Made by a program: the position numbers and the translations under genes | The notes under the pieces: generated by a model | What the model saw: the letters and a program-made list of their open reading frames with translations, nothing else | Database searches by the model: none | What the model was told of the DNA's origin: nothing | In this document: positions 1 to 12,880 of the stretch, in pieces | How positions within the stretch are numbered: position 1 is the first letter of the stretch | How the letters are laid out: the number at the start of each line of letters is the position of its first letter | Assembly: GCA_945830575.1 (NCBI GenBank) | Contig: CALZZE010000004.1 | Span: 1 to 64,000, forward strand | Reading direction: 5' to 3' | Length of the DNA: 64,000 nt | Source: an uncultured Subdoligranulum sp. | GTDB lineage: Bacteria > Bacillota > Clostridia > Oscillospirales > Ruminococcaceae

Positions 1-3000
1 ACTACGGCGGAAACCGTACCGGAGACCACGGCGGAAACCGTACCGGAGACCACGGTGGAAGCTATCCCAGAGACCACAGTGGAGACCGTTCCGGAGACTA
101 CGGCGGAGACCATCCCGGAGGACACGGAGGAAACCGTACCGGAGACTACGGCGGAAACCGTACCGGAGACTACGGCGGAAACCGTACCGGAGACCACAAC
201 GGAGACCGTTCCGGAAACCACAACGGAGACCGTTCCGGAAACCACTGCGGAGACCGAACCTGAAACTACAGAACCAGACCCCTGGGAAATCATCGCAGCC
301 TGCGGCGGATTACAGCAGCCCTATGCCTTTGGTCCTGACATTACCTATGAACTGCCGAGACCTCTGAATGATGAGGAAGGTGTAGAAGCGTACGCTGAGG
401 AAAAGAATGGAAGTGCCGTTCCATCTATGGAGCTGTTGAAGGATTTATTGAATCAACATCATACATCCACAACAGAGATTGAATGGTCGGAGAATGCGCT
501 GACTAGTATGCCGCTGGATGCTGGAGAACAGCTGATTCTCCTTTCTGTGACGGATCCGCAGGTGTACCAGAATACAAGATTTCAGACAGGTACTATCACG
601 GGCGCAATCTCGTTGACAGACTCTGTGACACTTCAGGATGGCAGCAAACTGACCTTTCAGGGGTTGGGAAGTGAGGATTACCCTTTTCAAGGCAGCTTCG
701 CAAACAGCAGCTTCACTGTAAATCGCACGCTGTTCAATGCGTTGGATTATTCCGCGGCCAGCTTTTCTGGAAATACTCTGACAATTGACTGGGATGAAGC
801 GGATTTCAGCAAGGGCGCGATTGTTGCAACTAAGATTACCGGTGCAAACACTATACCATTAACAGTCAGCATAAACAGCAGCAGGAACTACCCCTTCCGG
901 GATGCAGCATTTGGGGAAATCTCCGGCGGTTTGGATTTGACCATTTCCTTTTCAAGTAATAGCGCTTTCGAAAACAAGTACAGCAATGCCAATGCGGGAC
1001 TGGTGGCCAATACGGTGTCAAATGGTACGCTGTCATTGGCCGTAAGCTCCTTCCCCAAGAAAATCGAGATTTTCATTGATGGATCAGGTGATACGAAAAA
1101 CAATGCAGGTCTGCTGGTAGGCTATTTGAACGAAGCATCCCTTACGCTAAGCAAACCTATGACACCGCCGGCAGCCACCATCCAGGCCCCCCAGGGCGGT
1201 GCCGGTGGTATTGTGGGGCGTGCGAATAATAGCACCTTGTCCCAAATTACCTTGCAGGATAACGTTGATCTGACCAGTGTGACCATTGTAGGCAAGTACA
1301 CCGGCGGTGTTGCGGGATATGCTCAGAATGTGGCTTTCACTTTTGGAGAGAGTAAAACAATTACGCTCCCCGGCAGCCTGGGCGTGAAAGCCAATAATAT
1401 TGTGGGCTCCGGAGATGTCAGCAGCCAGTATACCGGCGGTATTTTTGGCTGCTTCGATTGTGCCAATACATCGGCGTATTCTTCCTTTGACGGGAGTGGT
1501 TTTTCCTTTCCGACCGATCCCATTGCCCTGAATGTGAATGGCGCTTCTGGCGAAGCCGGTGCTCTGTTTGGGCATTTGGCTTTGGGTGAAGGATGCAGCT
1601 TTACTGTTGCTGGCACATCCCCCCTCAATATCAGCAGTAAGATTGTTGTTGCAGATACAACGGTGCAGAGTGCCGGCGGACTGGTTGGGAAACTGAGTGG
1701 TAAATCCAAGGCGAACACCCTGATTATCCAGAATACGAATATTTCCGTTCTGGAAGTAACCACTAGTAGGGTTCAATACCTCGGCGGCTTGGTAGGCTCT
1801 GTTGAGAAGGCGTCTGTATCTGCGCAGGATGTCGAGGTGACTGTCGCCCAGCCCTCTGCTGCCACCTATTTTGGCGGATTGGTTGCCAGACTGGGGGATG
1901 ACTGTGTTTTAAGAACCGAGAAAACTGTATCGGTTTCCACCGACGCTACCGCCATTGTGAAAGGCGGTGGACTGGTTGGTGAGGCAGAATCCGGCAGTGT
2001 AGTTTGCCTAAGCGGCATCACAGATTTGAGCAATGTGGCCTACACCGCAGGCGCTACAGTGGGCCAGCTTGTAGCTAAACAGGACAGCGCCCTGATCTTT
2101 GCCACCGGGAGCGGAAACGGTGGAAAAGACGATACCTGGACATATCAGCGATCTACGGCGCAGGCCCGGGTGGATGATATCGGAAACTATGGACAGGTTA
2201 TCCGTCTTGGGGGCAACCTCAGCAATGATCTTATCTCGCTTAATACGGATAACTCCATTTCCTTTAAGAAGCATGGTTCTTATGGCACCATCGACTCTGC
2301 CGATGACTTTGCGCTCCATGCAATTGCCTTTACAACAACCAATACGTTTGAACTGTATAATCCCGTAGCCTATTCTGATATTACAAAGTCCGATGTAATG
2401 CTCACCAATAACATTGATCTTACCGGCACCGGCATCCAAGGCCTGACCCGGGACAATGGGACGGATCAGTGGGATGGAAGCGCAGGGAACACGGGCGTCA
2501 CCTTCAACGGTGGAGGACATACCCTGACCATCAACACAGGAGAGATATACGGTAAACGCGGGGCCGCCAAAGCCAGCGGTGAAGGCTCCGGCCAGTGCTA
2601 CCGCCACGGCTACTACGGCCTGATGGGAAAGGTAAACAGCGCAATCGTTAAGGAATTAACAATAAGGTCCACCATGAACATCGGTGCGGATGTGAATACC
2701 TATGCGGGCGCGGTGTTTGGATGGGTGAATGGCGGGTACTCTGTAAAAGGCAGCGTCAACACGCTCGATACTGTAACGCTGATCGCCGATTCGGAAATCA
2801 ATCTGGACGGAACGCCTCCAGCGAATACCTATTCCCATGTGGGCGGCTTTATCGGCTATGTTGCTGGTGATGAAACCGGTGTGACGGTAAAAGCGTCTGC
2901 CATGCATGGGGACATCTCCTATACCGGTACTTCGGACTCCGTCATCCTGGGCGGCATTTTGGGTAAGGACAATTATTCAACGAGCATCGACCTCCAATTC

Positions 3001-6000
3001 GAGAGTGTCACAGTTGGCGGAACCATTTCCACTAAAACCACCGGAAACGCCCGTGTAGGCGGACTGGTTGCGGACATCTGCGCAAGTAACGATACGAACA
3101 GAGACAAAAACGGCGCCACAATGTCTCTGAAAAACGTGGTGGTTTCCTCCACAATCACCGCAAGCGCAAAAACCACCTCCGGCGGTCTTCTGGGCTACTA
3201 CTGGGACAATGTGGATGTGACCTTTGACGGAAATGGAGAAAACGCTCCCTATGCCGCCACAACAAACGGCGCGTCACTGACAACAGGCGGTGCTGCAGTA
3301 GGTGGATTGTGCTTTGCGGCCACCGGGCGGTGGAATATGAAGGGTAAGGCTGTGGATATGGGCAGCGCCACCATTTCTAATGGCAGCGGTGATCTGGGCC
3401 TGCTGGTCTGCCACGGCGAGCGGCAGGGCAGTAAGCCTGGCGCGTATACCGACGGAGAAAACGCAAAAGCACTCTATCTGGTGATGGATACCGAATGGGC
3501 TACAGCGTATCTGAACGAGGATGTTGACATAAAAGAAAGTCCTGCCGTATTTGACGAGATGGTAGCCTACACCGCAAGAAGTGATAAAGCAGCCACAAAT
3601 CCAGTCTACGATATCACGCAAAATGATGCCGGTATTATCTCCCTGCACACCATCGGAGACAAGGTCAACATGACCAGCGATGCCCGAAATACTTATGTCA
3701 ACCGGACTGCCTATGGCAAGACGAAACAGACCAACCCCTACAGCCGGTATTACTACAATCTGGAAACGCAGACAGCCGATGGGAACAACATTGACACTTC
3801 CAGAGAATTGCTGCTCTGGTCGGTGAGACAGTATGGTGCGGCCAATATTCGAAAGTATTTAACTGTCCTCGATAGCAATGCAATCACGAGCAACATCATC
3901 ACCGGAAGCCTGGACATGGATGGCTACAGCTATTATCCGGTAAATGTGGGAAATACGGATGTTACCATTTCCAATGCAACGATTACCTTCCATAATCAGG
4001 AGATCGAAAGTAAGGAAACAGCCGAGCCTAAAAACAAATCCACTCTGGCTACCGGCGCGGCCAGCAGAAGCCAGCATTTCACCATGCACAGCGGTCTGTT
4101 GCTTGACTATTATACCGATAGCTCTGCTACAGAGGCCGCGACCCTGACGGTTAATAATCTAACCCTTCTGGGTACGGTTGGCATGGTGGAAAGCGGCTCC
4201 GGCGCGCTGATTTGCGGCAAAATCTACGGCTATGACGGCAAAAAATCAGCCAAGCTGGAACTGAACACGCTGAAAGTGGATAATGAAGGGAATAAAAGTC
4301 ATCTTTCTATATCAGGCATCACCTTAGAAACCAGTTACGCCCCCCTGCTGATAAACAGCGTTGGCAGCTATGCCGCGCTGAATCTCACCGGTGTAACTGC
4401 TGGCACAACAGAAACAGTAGGCGCGACCAGTCTGATGGGCAATGTGGGCGATGCATCGGCAACAGGCATTACGCTGACCCTCAGCAAGATGAAACTCCCT
4501 GATAAAACGGGCCGCTTCACAAAGGCTACGATGCTGAATAGTCTGCGCTACGCACAGAACAGCTCTGCCACCTACGACTTTACCAAGGAGGAGGACTGGA
4601 ACGGTACGACCCACGCCTATCAGGTTACCTACGGCCGGGAAATCGGCGGTACGGTGGAGTATGCCGCCTCAGGCAGCAATCCCGGACAGCATCTGTATGC
4701 CCGAAGTACAGAAAATGTCAGCTACAGCGGAAAGAAGTTTACCGGAGAAGACAGGGATGATTTTTCCTACTATCTCCCTTATGTTTACACAGCTTATAGC
4801 GATCAAACAGGATATCACGAAATCCAGGTCAATGGCTCCATGACGGACATTAGCAAGGGCTGCGGTACCTATGGCGATCCTTATCAGATTTCGGATGCAC
4901 AGGAATTGGTATCCATAGCCAATTATTTGGCTACCAACAATGCGTCCAAGGGTTGGACCCTGAGTATTGCTGTGTCGGAATTGGGTGAAGAGAGTCCGTT
5001 CTGCTCCGGCAAAGGGGAGGGTACTGTCCATAAAACCTTTGTGTATGATGGCAGCGAGACCGGAAAGGAGTGGGTTGAGAAAATAGCTGATACATCATCG
5101 GCTGACCCGGCGGCAGGGGCTGCGGAAGCTGCGTCAGAAACAGCCGTCCCGCTTACGCTCTCCGATCAAACGGTGCTTTCCTACCTGCGAAATGCCTACT
5201 ACCAGATCACAACAGATATTACTGTAAGCAACTTCACAGGCTTCGGAACCCAGGCGAACCCCTTCCGGGGTGTGATTGTGGGTGCGAACGTACAAGAAGA
5301 AAACAGTAGCAACACGCGACCTGCAACCATCACCCTGAAAGGCACACTTCCCCAGGGCTTCATTGTCTACAGCTATGGCAGCGTCGTGAAGAATCTGAAT
5401 CTGGCTGTGCAGGGAACTGCCACGGTTTCCTTTGCGGAAATCAAGAATAATCAGGGCTATACCTCAGAGTCCTTCTTTGGCGGTGTCATAGGCTGCATTC
5501 TGGGTGGCGATAACATCATTGAAAGTGTGGACGTCACCTACGCTGCCCCCCCACCCGTTGTCTTAACAGAAAATAATTCTGCCAATAAAAAGAAGGATCA
5601 TCTCATTCCTGAGGGCGGCTATGTGGGTGTGATCTCCGGCGGCGGCGTGATCTTCCGTGGGAACAACCAGTTGACAGGCAGACCGTATAGCTATGTGGAC
5701 AATGACGACTACTTCTATGCAAATCCCTATGTAGGCCGTGTCCTTCAGGGTTTTGCGGTGCAGGAGGGGGTTTCAGACACGAATCAGAAGCTGGATAATT
5801 TCGATAAGAATTATCAGATTTGTTGGCTGGATAAAGACAAAACAACCGATATTATTGTTGACTCTGATCGCACCATCACCCTGAAAGATACCCAGGCGCT
5901 GCTGGTATTCTCCAGCGTGACCAACAGCGGCGGCGCAGGCGGCGGAAAAGTTTTGCCCTATTTTACCCAAGCCAAAACCGCTTGGGAGGGCACGACCTTC

Positions 6001-9000
6001 AGTGCGGCTTCTGTAGGCGGTAAGGTGCGAAACGCCTCCTACAATGGGGTAGGTACGGTTACAGACCAGAACGATGCTGACTATCGAATGTCACTGGCAG
6101 ACGATTACGCAGCTGTATCTGCAACGAACGCCTCCTATCTGGATACGCACTATGCCGGAGGAAACTTATTCGCTGTATGCAATACATCGACAACAGGATA
6201 TACGCTCAATCTGAGCGGTGTTACATACGACATGACCGCCTACGGCAACGGCTACCGCAGCATTTCTCCCCGGTACCTTGCCAACGCGGTGTGCAACAAT
6301 GCTGAAACTTCTTCGGTGAACTATCAGTACCTGAACCCCCTGATTTCCGGCTTCAATGGCAACGGCGCAAAAATCAAAACCAACATTGTCTCCAAGGAAT
6401 ATGTGGATGATGACCACCACGCCATCGCGGTGGGCGGTATCTTCAATACGGTGCGCTTTACCAGTGATGCCACGATGAAGGATGTAACCATTGGCGGAGC
6501 TGAAGGAGACAATAACAAAGGCACAATTTCCCACGAATACTATGAGTGGAACAATAATAAATTGAAAGACGCGACATTTACGAACTGGGGGAGCAGCAAG
6601 CAGGGCTTTACCAACCTGAATTATGAGCAGGGGCGCGGTCTGGTGTCTGTTGGTGGCTTTGCTGGCAACAATGTAGCAGTTAACTACGAAGCAAATGTGA
6701 AGTTCCAGAAAATAAATACGGAGTATCTGAATATCATCGGTCCTTTTGACGCTGGCGGTATCATTGGGCACACCGGCTTGCGTGTAAGTAGTACAGAGGC
6801 TAACTATCATACGGCAAGTAAGAACTATCACATTTGCTATCTGGCAGATGAGAATTCAAAATATGTGATGCCGACCTTTCAAAACTGTAGCTATCAGAAC
6901 CTTATCATTTACGGAGGCATGATGGTGGGGGGGTACATCGGGTTTGCTGCGTATAATACCTATGCGCCGTTTTCTTCTGGAAAAAATGATAAACTCATAA
7001 ATATCGAATTTGATAAGGATTCCGATGGAAAGCTCGGCCAAAATTCAGATATTCGATGCAAGCGTGGCAAAACTGACGATGGTATTGATAATGCCCAACG
7101 AGTTAACAAGGGCGGCAAGCTGCAGTGTCTTCCTGCTGTTGGCGGACTAATCGGTTGCAGCAGCATGGCGGTCAAAATCGACAATTCAAAAACGGCGACT
7201 ATCGAAAATGTGGAGGTTCGTTCAACTAGAAGTGCAGGCGGTGTGATTGCATGGGCACTCTCAAAGGTTACCATTAACAATCTTGCTGTAAAGGGTGATG
7301 AGACAAATAGAAATCAGATTGGAGATTTGCCGAATTGGTCAAGTAAGACAGATTCCAACGCTGAACCCAATACCATTTGCGAGTTTGCAGGTGGCTTAGT
7401 TGGCTATTTTGAACCGAGTAACAGGTCAATTAGTGTGACCAACTGCGTTGTTAGTAACTTGCAGATTGTGGCATCCTTAAGGAATAGCTTTCCTTGCTAT
7501 GCAGCGGGAATCGTGGGTAACATTAATGGTAGCGCAGATCATACAATCTCGAATTGTAGTGTGAAGAACTTGATCTTCGCAAATACGAAATATTCGAACA
7601 GTAGTAAAGTATTCTATTGCGGTGGATTGGTAGGGCGCTTGCAAGCTGGAAATCTTTACGGAGCCAATCTGCTAGCAGATGGTATCCAATACCAGCATTC
7701 CGATAATTCTGTCAGCAGCGGAAATCTCCTGGGAGCGGCAGACAGTGGCAAAACAGTCTACCTTGCTGGTGTCAGTATTCAGAATACAAAGAATCTGGAC
7801 ACCGTCCTGCAAACAGATATCGGCGGAACAAAGCCTGCCAAGTGCTACGTTGCCTATGCAGACTACACCGGTGCGGCGCAGAAGAAGGGCGATACCGCCG
7901 ATCAATCTGGAAGTGTGGTGGAAAATTCTGCCGACCCTCATGTGACCACCAGCCCCAGAGGTGTGGAGATTCCCATCGACCCGAAAGGTGCAGAGGGAAA
8001 CCAGAAGAAAACGTACCTCTACGGTGATGGTGCCAATCCGGATATCGTCAACACCATTTCTGAGGAAAGTAGTAACGGTGATAAATCCAGATTCTACCAC
8101 TCTGCGGCATCCGGGTGCAGCTTTGATTCCAAGCACAGTTCAACTTTCTATGCGGAAATGGGCTTGACTGAGGAAACTGCAAACGGCATTCCGAATTTCC
8201 CGGTATTGCAAGTTCCCGTTGCGGATAAAACGACTGTTTCCGATCAGATTGTTGATTATCTGAATCTGGTCACCAACAATGGCTATTCCACGGCGCGGGA
8301 CACAAATGTAGGCGCAAGCAGTCATATATCATCTTCCATTGACCTTTATCGCTGGAATGAAGCTGGATACTTCGAGAAGAATCCTTCGGGTGTTGCCAAA
8401 GCCTTCTCGGGCAGTGGTGATAGTTTTGAAACCAGCTTTACCAACTACGACAGCGGAAAGAATCAGTTTGAACTGCTGACAGTCACCTTTACCGAACAGA
8501 GCTACAAATACAGCGTTCAGGTACCCATCGTGGTTCGCCGGATGCTGGAGGTGGATTTCACGGCTACCTTGAAGGACAGCCCCAGCTTCAAAGCCAGTGA
8601 CTACGAAGTCTACAACGATGGCTTTAAATCTAACATCACCGTGGGCTATGGCGTCAGCGTCAGCGCCCTGCTGACCTACACCTATAACCGTGCCATTGGA
8701 GAGCCTCAGACCTTCGGCTGGCAAAGCCATCTGGACAGCGGCAGCTTTATGGGAGACCCGGAGCAAACCATTCAGTTCTACAATCCCAACAGTAAGCTGA
8801 AATCCCTGCCAAAAGGCACCCAGCTGATTCTCCTGGATTGTGCCGATAACAACAAGGCCTACCGCTACAAGGTAACGGAGCAATCGGAATTGGAGGGAAC
8901 CAAGGTGTTGCTCTCTGATTTCCAGGATTCACAAGATATCTCCTATTCCTCTCACTGGCTCAGCGAGATTATGGACGTTACCGCGGCGCAAAATGACAAC

Positions 9001-10653
9001 GGTAAATGGGTGCTGCTGGATGATGAAACAGGTGCAACCGCCCGTATCAAGACGGAAAACGGTTATCAGTATTTCCGAGCGAAAACACAGAGTGACGCGG
9101 ACACAACCAAACTATACAATCTGACTGCTGCAACAGACGCTTCCGGAAAGGAACCTCAGCCCACGGAGCAGTTCTATCTGGTGATCTACATCCCGGATTC
9201 CAGCGTTGAGGGCATTCCGGAGACCAGTGAGACCGAGGGCAAGAACCTGAACGGCTATATCTCCGCGGCCCTGCCGGGACTGGATGGAAAAATCGCCTGC
9301 AACATCAACGCCGTCAGAGTGAAGAAGGACAACTCGGTTGTTACGGATCCCCACAGTTCCTCGGAAAGTACCTACAACTTCCTCTCCGGCTACGTTCAGA
9401 GCCTATCGGATCAATCTGTGGACAAGCAGCAAAAGCTGGAATCAGACCCGGAAGCCTACATCCTTTTGGAACAAACGGAAGCAGACGGAAACTACCTGCT
9501 CCACATGGATCTGGTGGATGAAATCACCGTTGTGAAGGGTCAGAAGGATACAGCAGATACCCCTCTCTACTTCAAAGCGGATATCTCCCTTCCCAGATAT
9601 GCTAAAGGGGAAACGGATGTGGTGAGCCTTGTAACCGCCAACGGCTTCCCCACCGGCTGCTATGGAATTGCGGAGTTCTATGTGTATCTACAGGATGGAG
9701 AATCCAAAACCTATTACACATGGAGCGAAAACGGATGGGTTCCGGCTGCAAATGAGCAGAAGGCTCTGTCCTATGAGTGGACTGCAAAAGGCGGCAACAT
9801 GGAGCTATACCTTGGAACGGAAAATACACCGAATGTCTCTCTTGCATCCATCCGCCAGCAGGCCAAAACCGGGAACGAGAAGTTCTATGTGGAAACCAAG
9901 ATGGATATTCACATGAGTGTCCCGGCGGCGGAGCAGGTGATTGCAGGCGCAATCACCAAGGGGAACGCTTACACCAAGCTGAGCTACACCACTTATCTTG
10001 CTTCCGATTCTGATGGCTTCTCGTCTACCAACTATGTGGAATCCAAGCAGGGCGAGGTGCGGTACTATCAATCCCGCTCCGGCAGCTCCACTCTCACCCA
10101 CTCCGCCAACGATCCCACCCAGTTGGGCATTAACTGCAGCGACCTGGCCAGCGCCAACGGCGTTATCTACACCACCGGCGTGTATGACCTGACCACAGTC
10201 TCCAACGCAGAAAACCTGATAAAGGATGCAGGCAGGGTCGTGTATACCCTCACCCTGTGGCAGCGGCAGGAGAGCGGTGAATATACGCAGGTTACACAGG
10301 ATCTGGATCACTACATTCGCAGTGTGCGTATGCATGATGAGCCGGTAACGTATTCAAATGGCTTCCAATGGACAGATACAAAGACCGGAGGAGGCTTCGC
10401 GTCTACCGACCCGGAAAACAGCAAGCGTTTCCTTCTGCCCATCCGTGTCCAGGTCAATACCGATGTAGAGACCAATGGTGTGACCTTCGCCAACTATCAG
10501 CTGCGCCTGACGGCGACACTGTATCAGGGCAGCAAGATGCTGGATCAGCCGGTAAACAAGGAGATTCAGAACGAAGGAAAGACAGAGTATATTCGCTATG
10601 ACTATGTGACATATACCATCACACGTCTGCTGACAAGCGGCTATTGGGGATAG
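1..10653 (+). CDS. Giant repeat-rich surface protein, 5'-truncated by the window edge
   Basis: The frame is already open at base 1, so the true start and any signal peptide lie outside; about 3,550 codons remain. The visible N-terminus is an [11 protein letters not shown] stalk of eleven 8-residue units, followed by thousands of residues rich in Gly, Ser, Thr and Asn. Many short GGLVG/GGIVG/GGLIG segments recur (for example near bases 1200, 1675, 1785, 1965, 7135 and 7620), the pattern of GLUG-type beta-solenoid repeats in large adhesins. No LPXTG sorting signal or C-terminal membrane helix is visible; the protein ends in GYWG. Base composition is clearly less GC-rich than its neighbours, which may mean separate ancestry. 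It is probably exported and binds a surface or polymer, but no ligand can be named. Confidence 0.85.
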   Translation, partial: TTAETVPETTAETVPETTVEAIPETTVETVPETTAETIPEDTEETVPETTAETVPETTAETVPETTTETVPETTTETVPETTAETEPETTEPDPWEIIAACGGLQQPYAFGPDITYELPRPLNDEEGVEAYAEEKNGSAVPSMELLKDLLNQHHTSTTEIEWSENALTSMPLDAGEQLILLSVTDPQVYQNTRFQTGTITGAISLTDSVTLQDGSKLTFQGLGSEDYPFQGSFANSSFTVNRTLFNALDYSAASFSGNTLTIDWDEADFSKGAIVATKITGANTIPLTVSINSSRNYPFRDAAFGEISGGLDLTISFSSNSAFENKYSNANAGLVANTVSNGTLSLAVSSFPKKIEIFIDGSGDTKNNAGLLVGYLNEASLTLSKPMTPPAATIQAPQGGAGGIVGRANNSTLSQITLQDNVDLTSVTIVGKYTGGVAGYAQNVAFTFGESKTITLPGSLGVKANNIVGSGDVSSQYTGGIFGCFDCANTSAYSSFDGSGFSFPTDPIALNVNGASGEAGALFGHLALGEGCSFTVAGTSPLNISSKIVVADTTVQSAGGLVGKLSGKSKANTLIIQNTNISVLEVTTSRVQYLGGLVGSVEKASVSAQDVEVTVAQPSAATYFGGLVARLGDDCVLRTEKTVSVSTDATAIVKGGGLVGEAESGSVVCLSGITDLSNVAYTAGATVGQLVAKQDSALIFATGSGNGGKDDTWTYQRSTAQARVDDIGNYGQVIRLGGNLSNDLISLNTDNSISFKKHGSYGTIDSADDFALHAIAFTTTNTFELYNPVAYSDITKSDVMLTNNIDLTGTGIQGLTRDNGTDQWDGSAGNTGVTFNGGGHTLTINTGEIYGKRGAAKASGEGSGQCYRHGYYGLMGKVNSAIVKELTIRSTMNIGADVNTYAGAVFGWVNGGYSVKGSVNTLDTVTLIADSEINLDGTPPANTYSHVGGFIGYVAGDETGVTVKASAMHGDISYTGTSDSVILGGILGKDNYSTSIDLQFESVTVGGTISTKTTGNARVGGLVADICASNDTNRDKNGATMSLKNVVVSSTITASAKTTSGGLLGYYWDNVDVTFDGNGENAPYAATTNGASLTTGGAAVGGLCFAATGRWNMKGKAVDMGSATISNGSGDLGLLVCHGERQGSKPGAYTDGENAKALYLVMDTEWATAYLNEDVDIKESPAVFDEMVAYTARSDKAATNPVYDITQNDAGIISLHTIGDKVNMTSDARNTYVNRTAYGKTKQTNPYSRYYYNLETQTADGNNIDTSRELLLWSVRQYGAANIRKYLTVLDSNAITSNIITGSLDMDGYSYYPVNVGNTDVTISNATITFHNQEIESKETAEPKNKSTLATGAASRSQHFTMHSGLLLDYYTDSSATEAATLTVNNLTLLGTVGMVESGSGALICGKIYGYDGKKSAKLELNTLKVDNEGNKSHLSISGITLETSYAPLLINSVGSYAALNLTGVTAGTTETVGATSLMGNVGDASATGITLTLSKMKLPDKTGRFTKATMLNSLRYAQNSSATYDFTKEEDWNGTTHAYQVTYGREIGGTVEYAASGSNPGQHLYARSTENVSYSGKKFTGEDRDDFSYYLPYVYTAYSDQTGYHEIQVNGSMTDISKGCGTYGDPYQISDAQELVSIANYLATNNASKGWTLSIAVSELGEESPFCSGKGEGTVHKTFVYDGSETGKEWVEKIADTSSADPAAGAAEAASETAVPLTLSDQTVLSYLRNAYYQITTDITVSNFTGFGTQANPFRGVIVGANVQEENSSNTRPATITLKGTLPQGFIVYSYGSVVKNLNLAVQGTATVSFAEIKNNQGYTSESFFGGVIGCILGGDNIIESVDVTYAAPPPVVLTENNSANKKKDHLIPEGGYVGVISGGGVIFRGNNQLTGRPYSYVDNDDYFYANPYVGRVLQGFAVQEGVSDTNQKLDNFDKNYQICWLDKDKTTDIIVDSDRTITLKDTQALLVFSSVTNSGGAGGGKVLPYFTQAKTAWEGTTFSAASVGGKVRNASYNGVGTVTDQNDADYRMSLADDYAAVSATNASYLDTHYAGGNLFAVCNTSTTGYTLNLSGVTYDMTAYGNGYRSISPRYLANAVCNNAETSSVNYQYLNPLISGFNGNGAKIKTNIVSKEYVDDDHHAIAVGGIFNTVRFTSDATMKDVTIGGAEGDNNKGTISHEYYEWNNNKLKDATFTNWGSSKQGFTNLNYEQGRGLVSVGGFAGNNVAVNYEANVKFQKINTEYLNIIGPFDAGGIIGHTGLRVSSTEANYHTASKNYHICYLADENSKYVMPTFQNCSYQNLIIYGGMMVGGYIGFAAYNTYAPFSSGKNDKLINIEFDKDSDGKLGQNSDIRCKRGKTDDGIDNAQRVNKGGKLQCLPAVGGLIGCSSMAVKIDNSKTATIENVEVRSTRSAGGVIAWALSKVTINNLAVKGDETNRNQIGDLPNWSSKTDSNAEPNTICEFAGGLVGYFEPSNRSISVTNCVVSNLQIVASLRNSFPCYAAGIVGNINGSADHTISNCSVKNLIFANTKYSNSSKVFYCGGLVGRLQAGNLYGANLLADGIQYQHSDNSVSSGNLLGAADSGKTVYLAGVSIQNTKNLDTVLQTDIGGTKPAKCYVAYADYTGAAQKKGDTADQSGSVVENSADPHVTTSPRGVEIPIDPKGAEGNQKKTYLYGDGANPDIVNTISEESSNGDKSRFYHSAASGCSFDSKHSSTFYAEMGLTEETANGIPNFPVLQVPVADKTTVSDQIVDYLNLVTNNGYSTARDTNVGASSHISSSIDLYRWNEAGYFEKNPSGVAKAFSGSGDSFETSFTNYDSGKNQFELLTVTFTEQSYKYSVQVPIVVRRMLEVDFTATLKDSPSFKASDYEVYNDGFKSNITVGYGVSVSALLTYTYNRAIGEPQTFGWQSHLDSGSFMGDPEQTIQFYNPNSKLKSLPKGTQLILLDCADNNKAYRYKVTEQSELEGTKVLLSDFQDSQDISYSSHWLSEIMDVTAAQNDNGKWVLLDDETGATARIKTENGYQYFRAKTQSDADTTKLYNLTAATDASGKEPQPTEQFYLVIYIPDSSVEGIPETSETEGKNLNGYISAALPGLDGKIACNINAVRVKKDNSVVTDPHSSSESTYNFLSGYVQSLSDQSVDKQQKLESDPEAYILLEQTEADGNYLLHMDLVDEITVVKGQKDTADTPLYFKADISLPRYAKGETDVVSLVTANGFPTGCYGIAEFYVYLQDGESKTYYTWSENGWVPAANEQKALSYEWTAKGGNMELYLGTENTPNVSLASIRQQAKTGNEKFYVETKMDIHMSVPAAEQVIAGAITKGNAYTKLSYTTYLASDSDGFSSTNYVESKQGEVRYYQSRSGSSTLTHSANDPTQLGINCSDLASANGVIYTTGVYDLTTVSNAENLIKDAGRVVYTLTLWQRQESGEYTQVTQDLDHYIRSVRMHDEPVTYSNGFQWTDTKTGGGFASTDPENSKRFLLPIRVQVNTDVETNGVTFANYQLRLTATLYQGSKMLDQPVNKEIQNEGKTEYIRYDYVTYTITRLLTSGYWG
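10..273 (+). repeat. Tandem 24-base coding repeat (ETVPETTA units)
   Basis: Eleven consecutive 24-base units encode variants of ETVPETTA, such as [16 protein letters not shown] and ETEPETTE. They drift mainly at codon positions that keep the Thr/Pro/Glu character. The array may begin upstream of the window because the bases before it (TTA) fit the end of another unit. Such acidic Pro/Thr stalks usually act as spacers that hold an adhesin away from the cell wall. Confidence 0.9.
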
Positions 10654-10691
10654 CAGAATTAATTCAAAGGAAAAGGTTCCTTGATGCTCAT

Positions 10692-10934
10692 TGCTGGAGT
10701 CCCCATGTTACCGATTCATCCAAAGGCTAACCCCATCTGCCCTCTGACTCTACGGTAAATACAGGTGTTCGGGAATTTTCCAACTACAGAATCCGTGCTT
10801 CTGTAAAGCTATTCAAAGATGGCCACGATCAGAGTTTGGACGTAAATGTGACAAATGCTTTCATCACCTACACCTATGCCAAAATCAATGTCAATGGATA
10901 CTGGGATGAGAATACCCAATCACCCACTCAATAA
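10692..10934 (+). pseudogene. Decayed copy of the giant surface protein's C-terminus
   Basis: Downstream of the giant gene one frame reads VTDSSKG, a stop at 10728-10730, then a stretch containing VNTGVREFSNYRIRASVKLF and ending NGYWDENTQSPTQ. This parallels the giant protein's last residues ([19 protein letters not shown] and the terminal GYWG), including spacing and the shared Gly-Tyr-Trp. There is no start codon or ribosome site. The stretch is best read as the tail of a second, largely deleted paralogue, or as a duplicated 3' end. The 292 bases between 10654 and 10945 otherwise hold nothing recognisable except the ribosome site of the next gene. Confidence 0.65.
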
Positions 10935-10945
10935 AAAGGAGCATT

Positions 10946-12823
10946 ATGAAAAAACGTACTTGCTTATTCCTATCCTTCCTCATGGCGGCAGCGGCGCTGG
11001 CTGGCTGCGCGGGCCAGAGCGCCGGCAGCGCCGCCGCGGGGGAGAGCAGCGCACCCCAGACAGAGAAAACCGACCAAAAGGAAAAGGTCGTGGTGGCCTG
11101 CTGGGGCAACCAGATGCTGGACTCCTATACCCAGTACCTCTGCGACCTGTTTCCGCAGGTGGAGTTTGAATTTGTTCTGGCCACCAACTCCACGGATTAC
11201 TATCGGTTCCGCCAGGACCACGACGACATGCCGGACATTCTGACGGTGCGCCGCTTTGCCCTGAAGGACGCGGTGCTGCTGAAGGAGTACCTGTATGACC
11301 TGAGCAACACCGAGCTGGCCAACACCTATTACGGCTCCTATCTGGACAGCTATACATATGATGACGGCACGGTGAACTGGCTGCCCACCTGCGCGGAGGT
11401 GGACGGCATCATCATCAACAAGACGCTGTTTGACGAGTACAACGTGCCGGTCCCCACCGACTACGCCAGCTTTGTGGCGGCCTGCGAGGCCTTTGAGGCG
11501 GCGGGTATCCGGGGCTTTGTGTCGGACTTTTCCGCGGACTACACCTGCATGGAGGTCTTGCAGGGCGCGTCCATCCCGATGCTGCAGAGCATCGAGGGGC
11601 GCAGGTGGCGCCAGCAGTATGAGAGCGGCGCAACGCAGGAACTTTCCGAGGAAGTGTGGCTGCCCGTGTTCGAGAACTTCTTCGATTTTGCGGACAAGGT
11701 CGGTCTGGGCGCGGAGGACGCCACCTATCCCAATCGCACCCCCAAGGAAATGTTCACGGCAGGCACCGCCGCCATGTTCCGCGGCACCGGCGCGGACGTC
11801 ATTTCCTTCCCCGGACGCGGTCAGGATGAGGTGCTGCTGCTGCCCTATTTCGGCCAGAGCGAGCAGGACAACTGGTATCTGACCTATCCCACCTTCCAGA
11901 TCGCGGCCTCCAACAAGGGCATGGACGACCCGGAGCGGGAAGCCCTGATTCTGGACATTATGACCGCCATGGTCAACCAGCAGGGGCAGGATCACATCTC
12001 CTACGGCAAAAACATGGTGCCCTACAAAAAGGACGTAACGCTGGAACTGATGCCGGAGATGGACAACCTGAAGCCCTACGTGGAGCAGAACAAGCTGTAT
12101 ATCCGTCTGGCCTCCAACGAGATGTTCCGCATTTCCAAAGATGTGGTGCAGATGATTCTGAACGGGGAGGTCACCACGCCGGAGCAGGCGCTGGCTGTCT
12201 TCAATCAGGAGCTGGCAGGCGAGGAGCCCGGCACCGAGATCGTGGCCCGCATCGACACCGGCTACTCCAATGACTTCACCCCGGAGCATGGCAATCAGGC
12301 GGCGTCTGCCGTGGCCAACACCATCCGCGCCCTGTCCGGCGCAGACCTGGTGTTCATGCAGTCCTGCTATGTGGCCAGCGACATTTATGCCGGGGAGTAT
12401 TCCCAGAAGGATCTGGGCTATCTCGCCAAGAATGACGGCGGCTGGCCCGGTCTGATGGAGCTGACCGGCGACCAGATCTATACCCTTGTGGAAACCACGC
12501 TCTCCATGACCGGCAACCGGGGCGCGGTGTGCAACGACAGCACGCTGTATGTTTCCAGCGGTTTTGAGATGGACATCACCAAGACCGGGGACGGGTACAC
12601 CCTCAACGCGCTGACCATGGACGGCAAGGAACTGGACCGGAACAAGACCTATTCCTTCCTGATTTACGGTGAACGGGACTGGTATATGTCCGAGGTCATG
12701 GAGGAGATGGGCGTTTCGGAGGTGGACTCCACCGGCCCCAAAGCGGAAGACTACCTGACGCAGCGTCTGGTGGAACAGGGCGGACAGCTGGAACCGCCCA
12801 CCGATTACATGATTCTGCGGTAA
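10946..12823 (+). CDS. Extracellular solute-binding lipoprotein fused to a 5'-nucleotidase C-terminal-like domain
   Basis: The product is 625 residues. It begins with a lipoprotein signal (MKKRTCLF to LAGCAG), so it should be lipid-anchored outside the membrane. Residues about 35-420 resemble family 1 ABC sugar-binding proteins: PDILTVRRF, a long alpha/beta body, and the GTAAMFRGTGAD-type segment. Residues about 430-610 instead resemble the C-terminal domain of UshA-type 5'-nucleotidases, with ADLVFMQSCY, GWPGLMELTGDQIYTLVE and LDRNKTYSFLIYGERD, but no metallophosphatase domain precedes them. A ribosome site (AAAAAGGAG) sits just upstream. No ABC permease or ATPase follows; the next gene is a hybrid histidine kinase, so it may be the ligand-sensing partner of that kinase rather than a transporter part. 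The fusion boundary is inferred. Confidence 0.8.
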   Translation: MKKRTCLFLSFLMAAAALAGCAGQSAGSAAAGESSAPQTEKTDQKEKVVVACWGNQMLDSYTQYLCDLFPQVEFEFVLATNSTDYYRFRQDHDDMPDILTVRRFALKDAVLLKEYLYDLSNTELANTYYGSYLDSYTYDDGTVNWLPTCAEVDGIIINKTLFDEYNVPVPTDYASFVAACEAFEAAGIRGFVSDFSADYTCMEVLQGASIPMLQSIEGRRWRQQYESGATQELSEEVWLPVFENFFDFADKVGLGAEDATYPNRTPKEMFTAGTAAMFRGTGADVISFPGRGQDEVLLLPYFGQSEQDNWYLTYPTFQIAASNKGMDDPEREALILDIMTAMVNQQGQDHISYGKNMVPYKKDVTLELMPEMDNLKPYVEQNKLYIRLASNEMFRISKDVVQMILNGEVTTPEQALAVFNQELAGEEPGTEIVARIDTGYSNDFTPEHGNQAASAVANTIRALSGADLVFMQSCYVASDIYAGEYSQKDLGYLAKNDGGWPGLMELTGDQIYTLVETTLSMTGNRGAVCNDSTLYVSSGFEMDITKTGDGYTLNALTMDGKELDRNKTYSFLIYGERDWYMSEVMEEMGVSEVDSTGPKAEDYLTQRLVEQGGQLEPPTDYMILR

Positions 12824-12880
12824 CTTGCAGAAGGGTTTCGCACACGCGGCATAGAAAAACGAGGTCGGGAGAAGGCTCAT

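Noticed and set aside
10..273. Possible CRISPR or satellite array
   Set aside because: The 24-base units are contiguous, in frame, and vary at the codon level; there are no spacers. It is a coding repeat.
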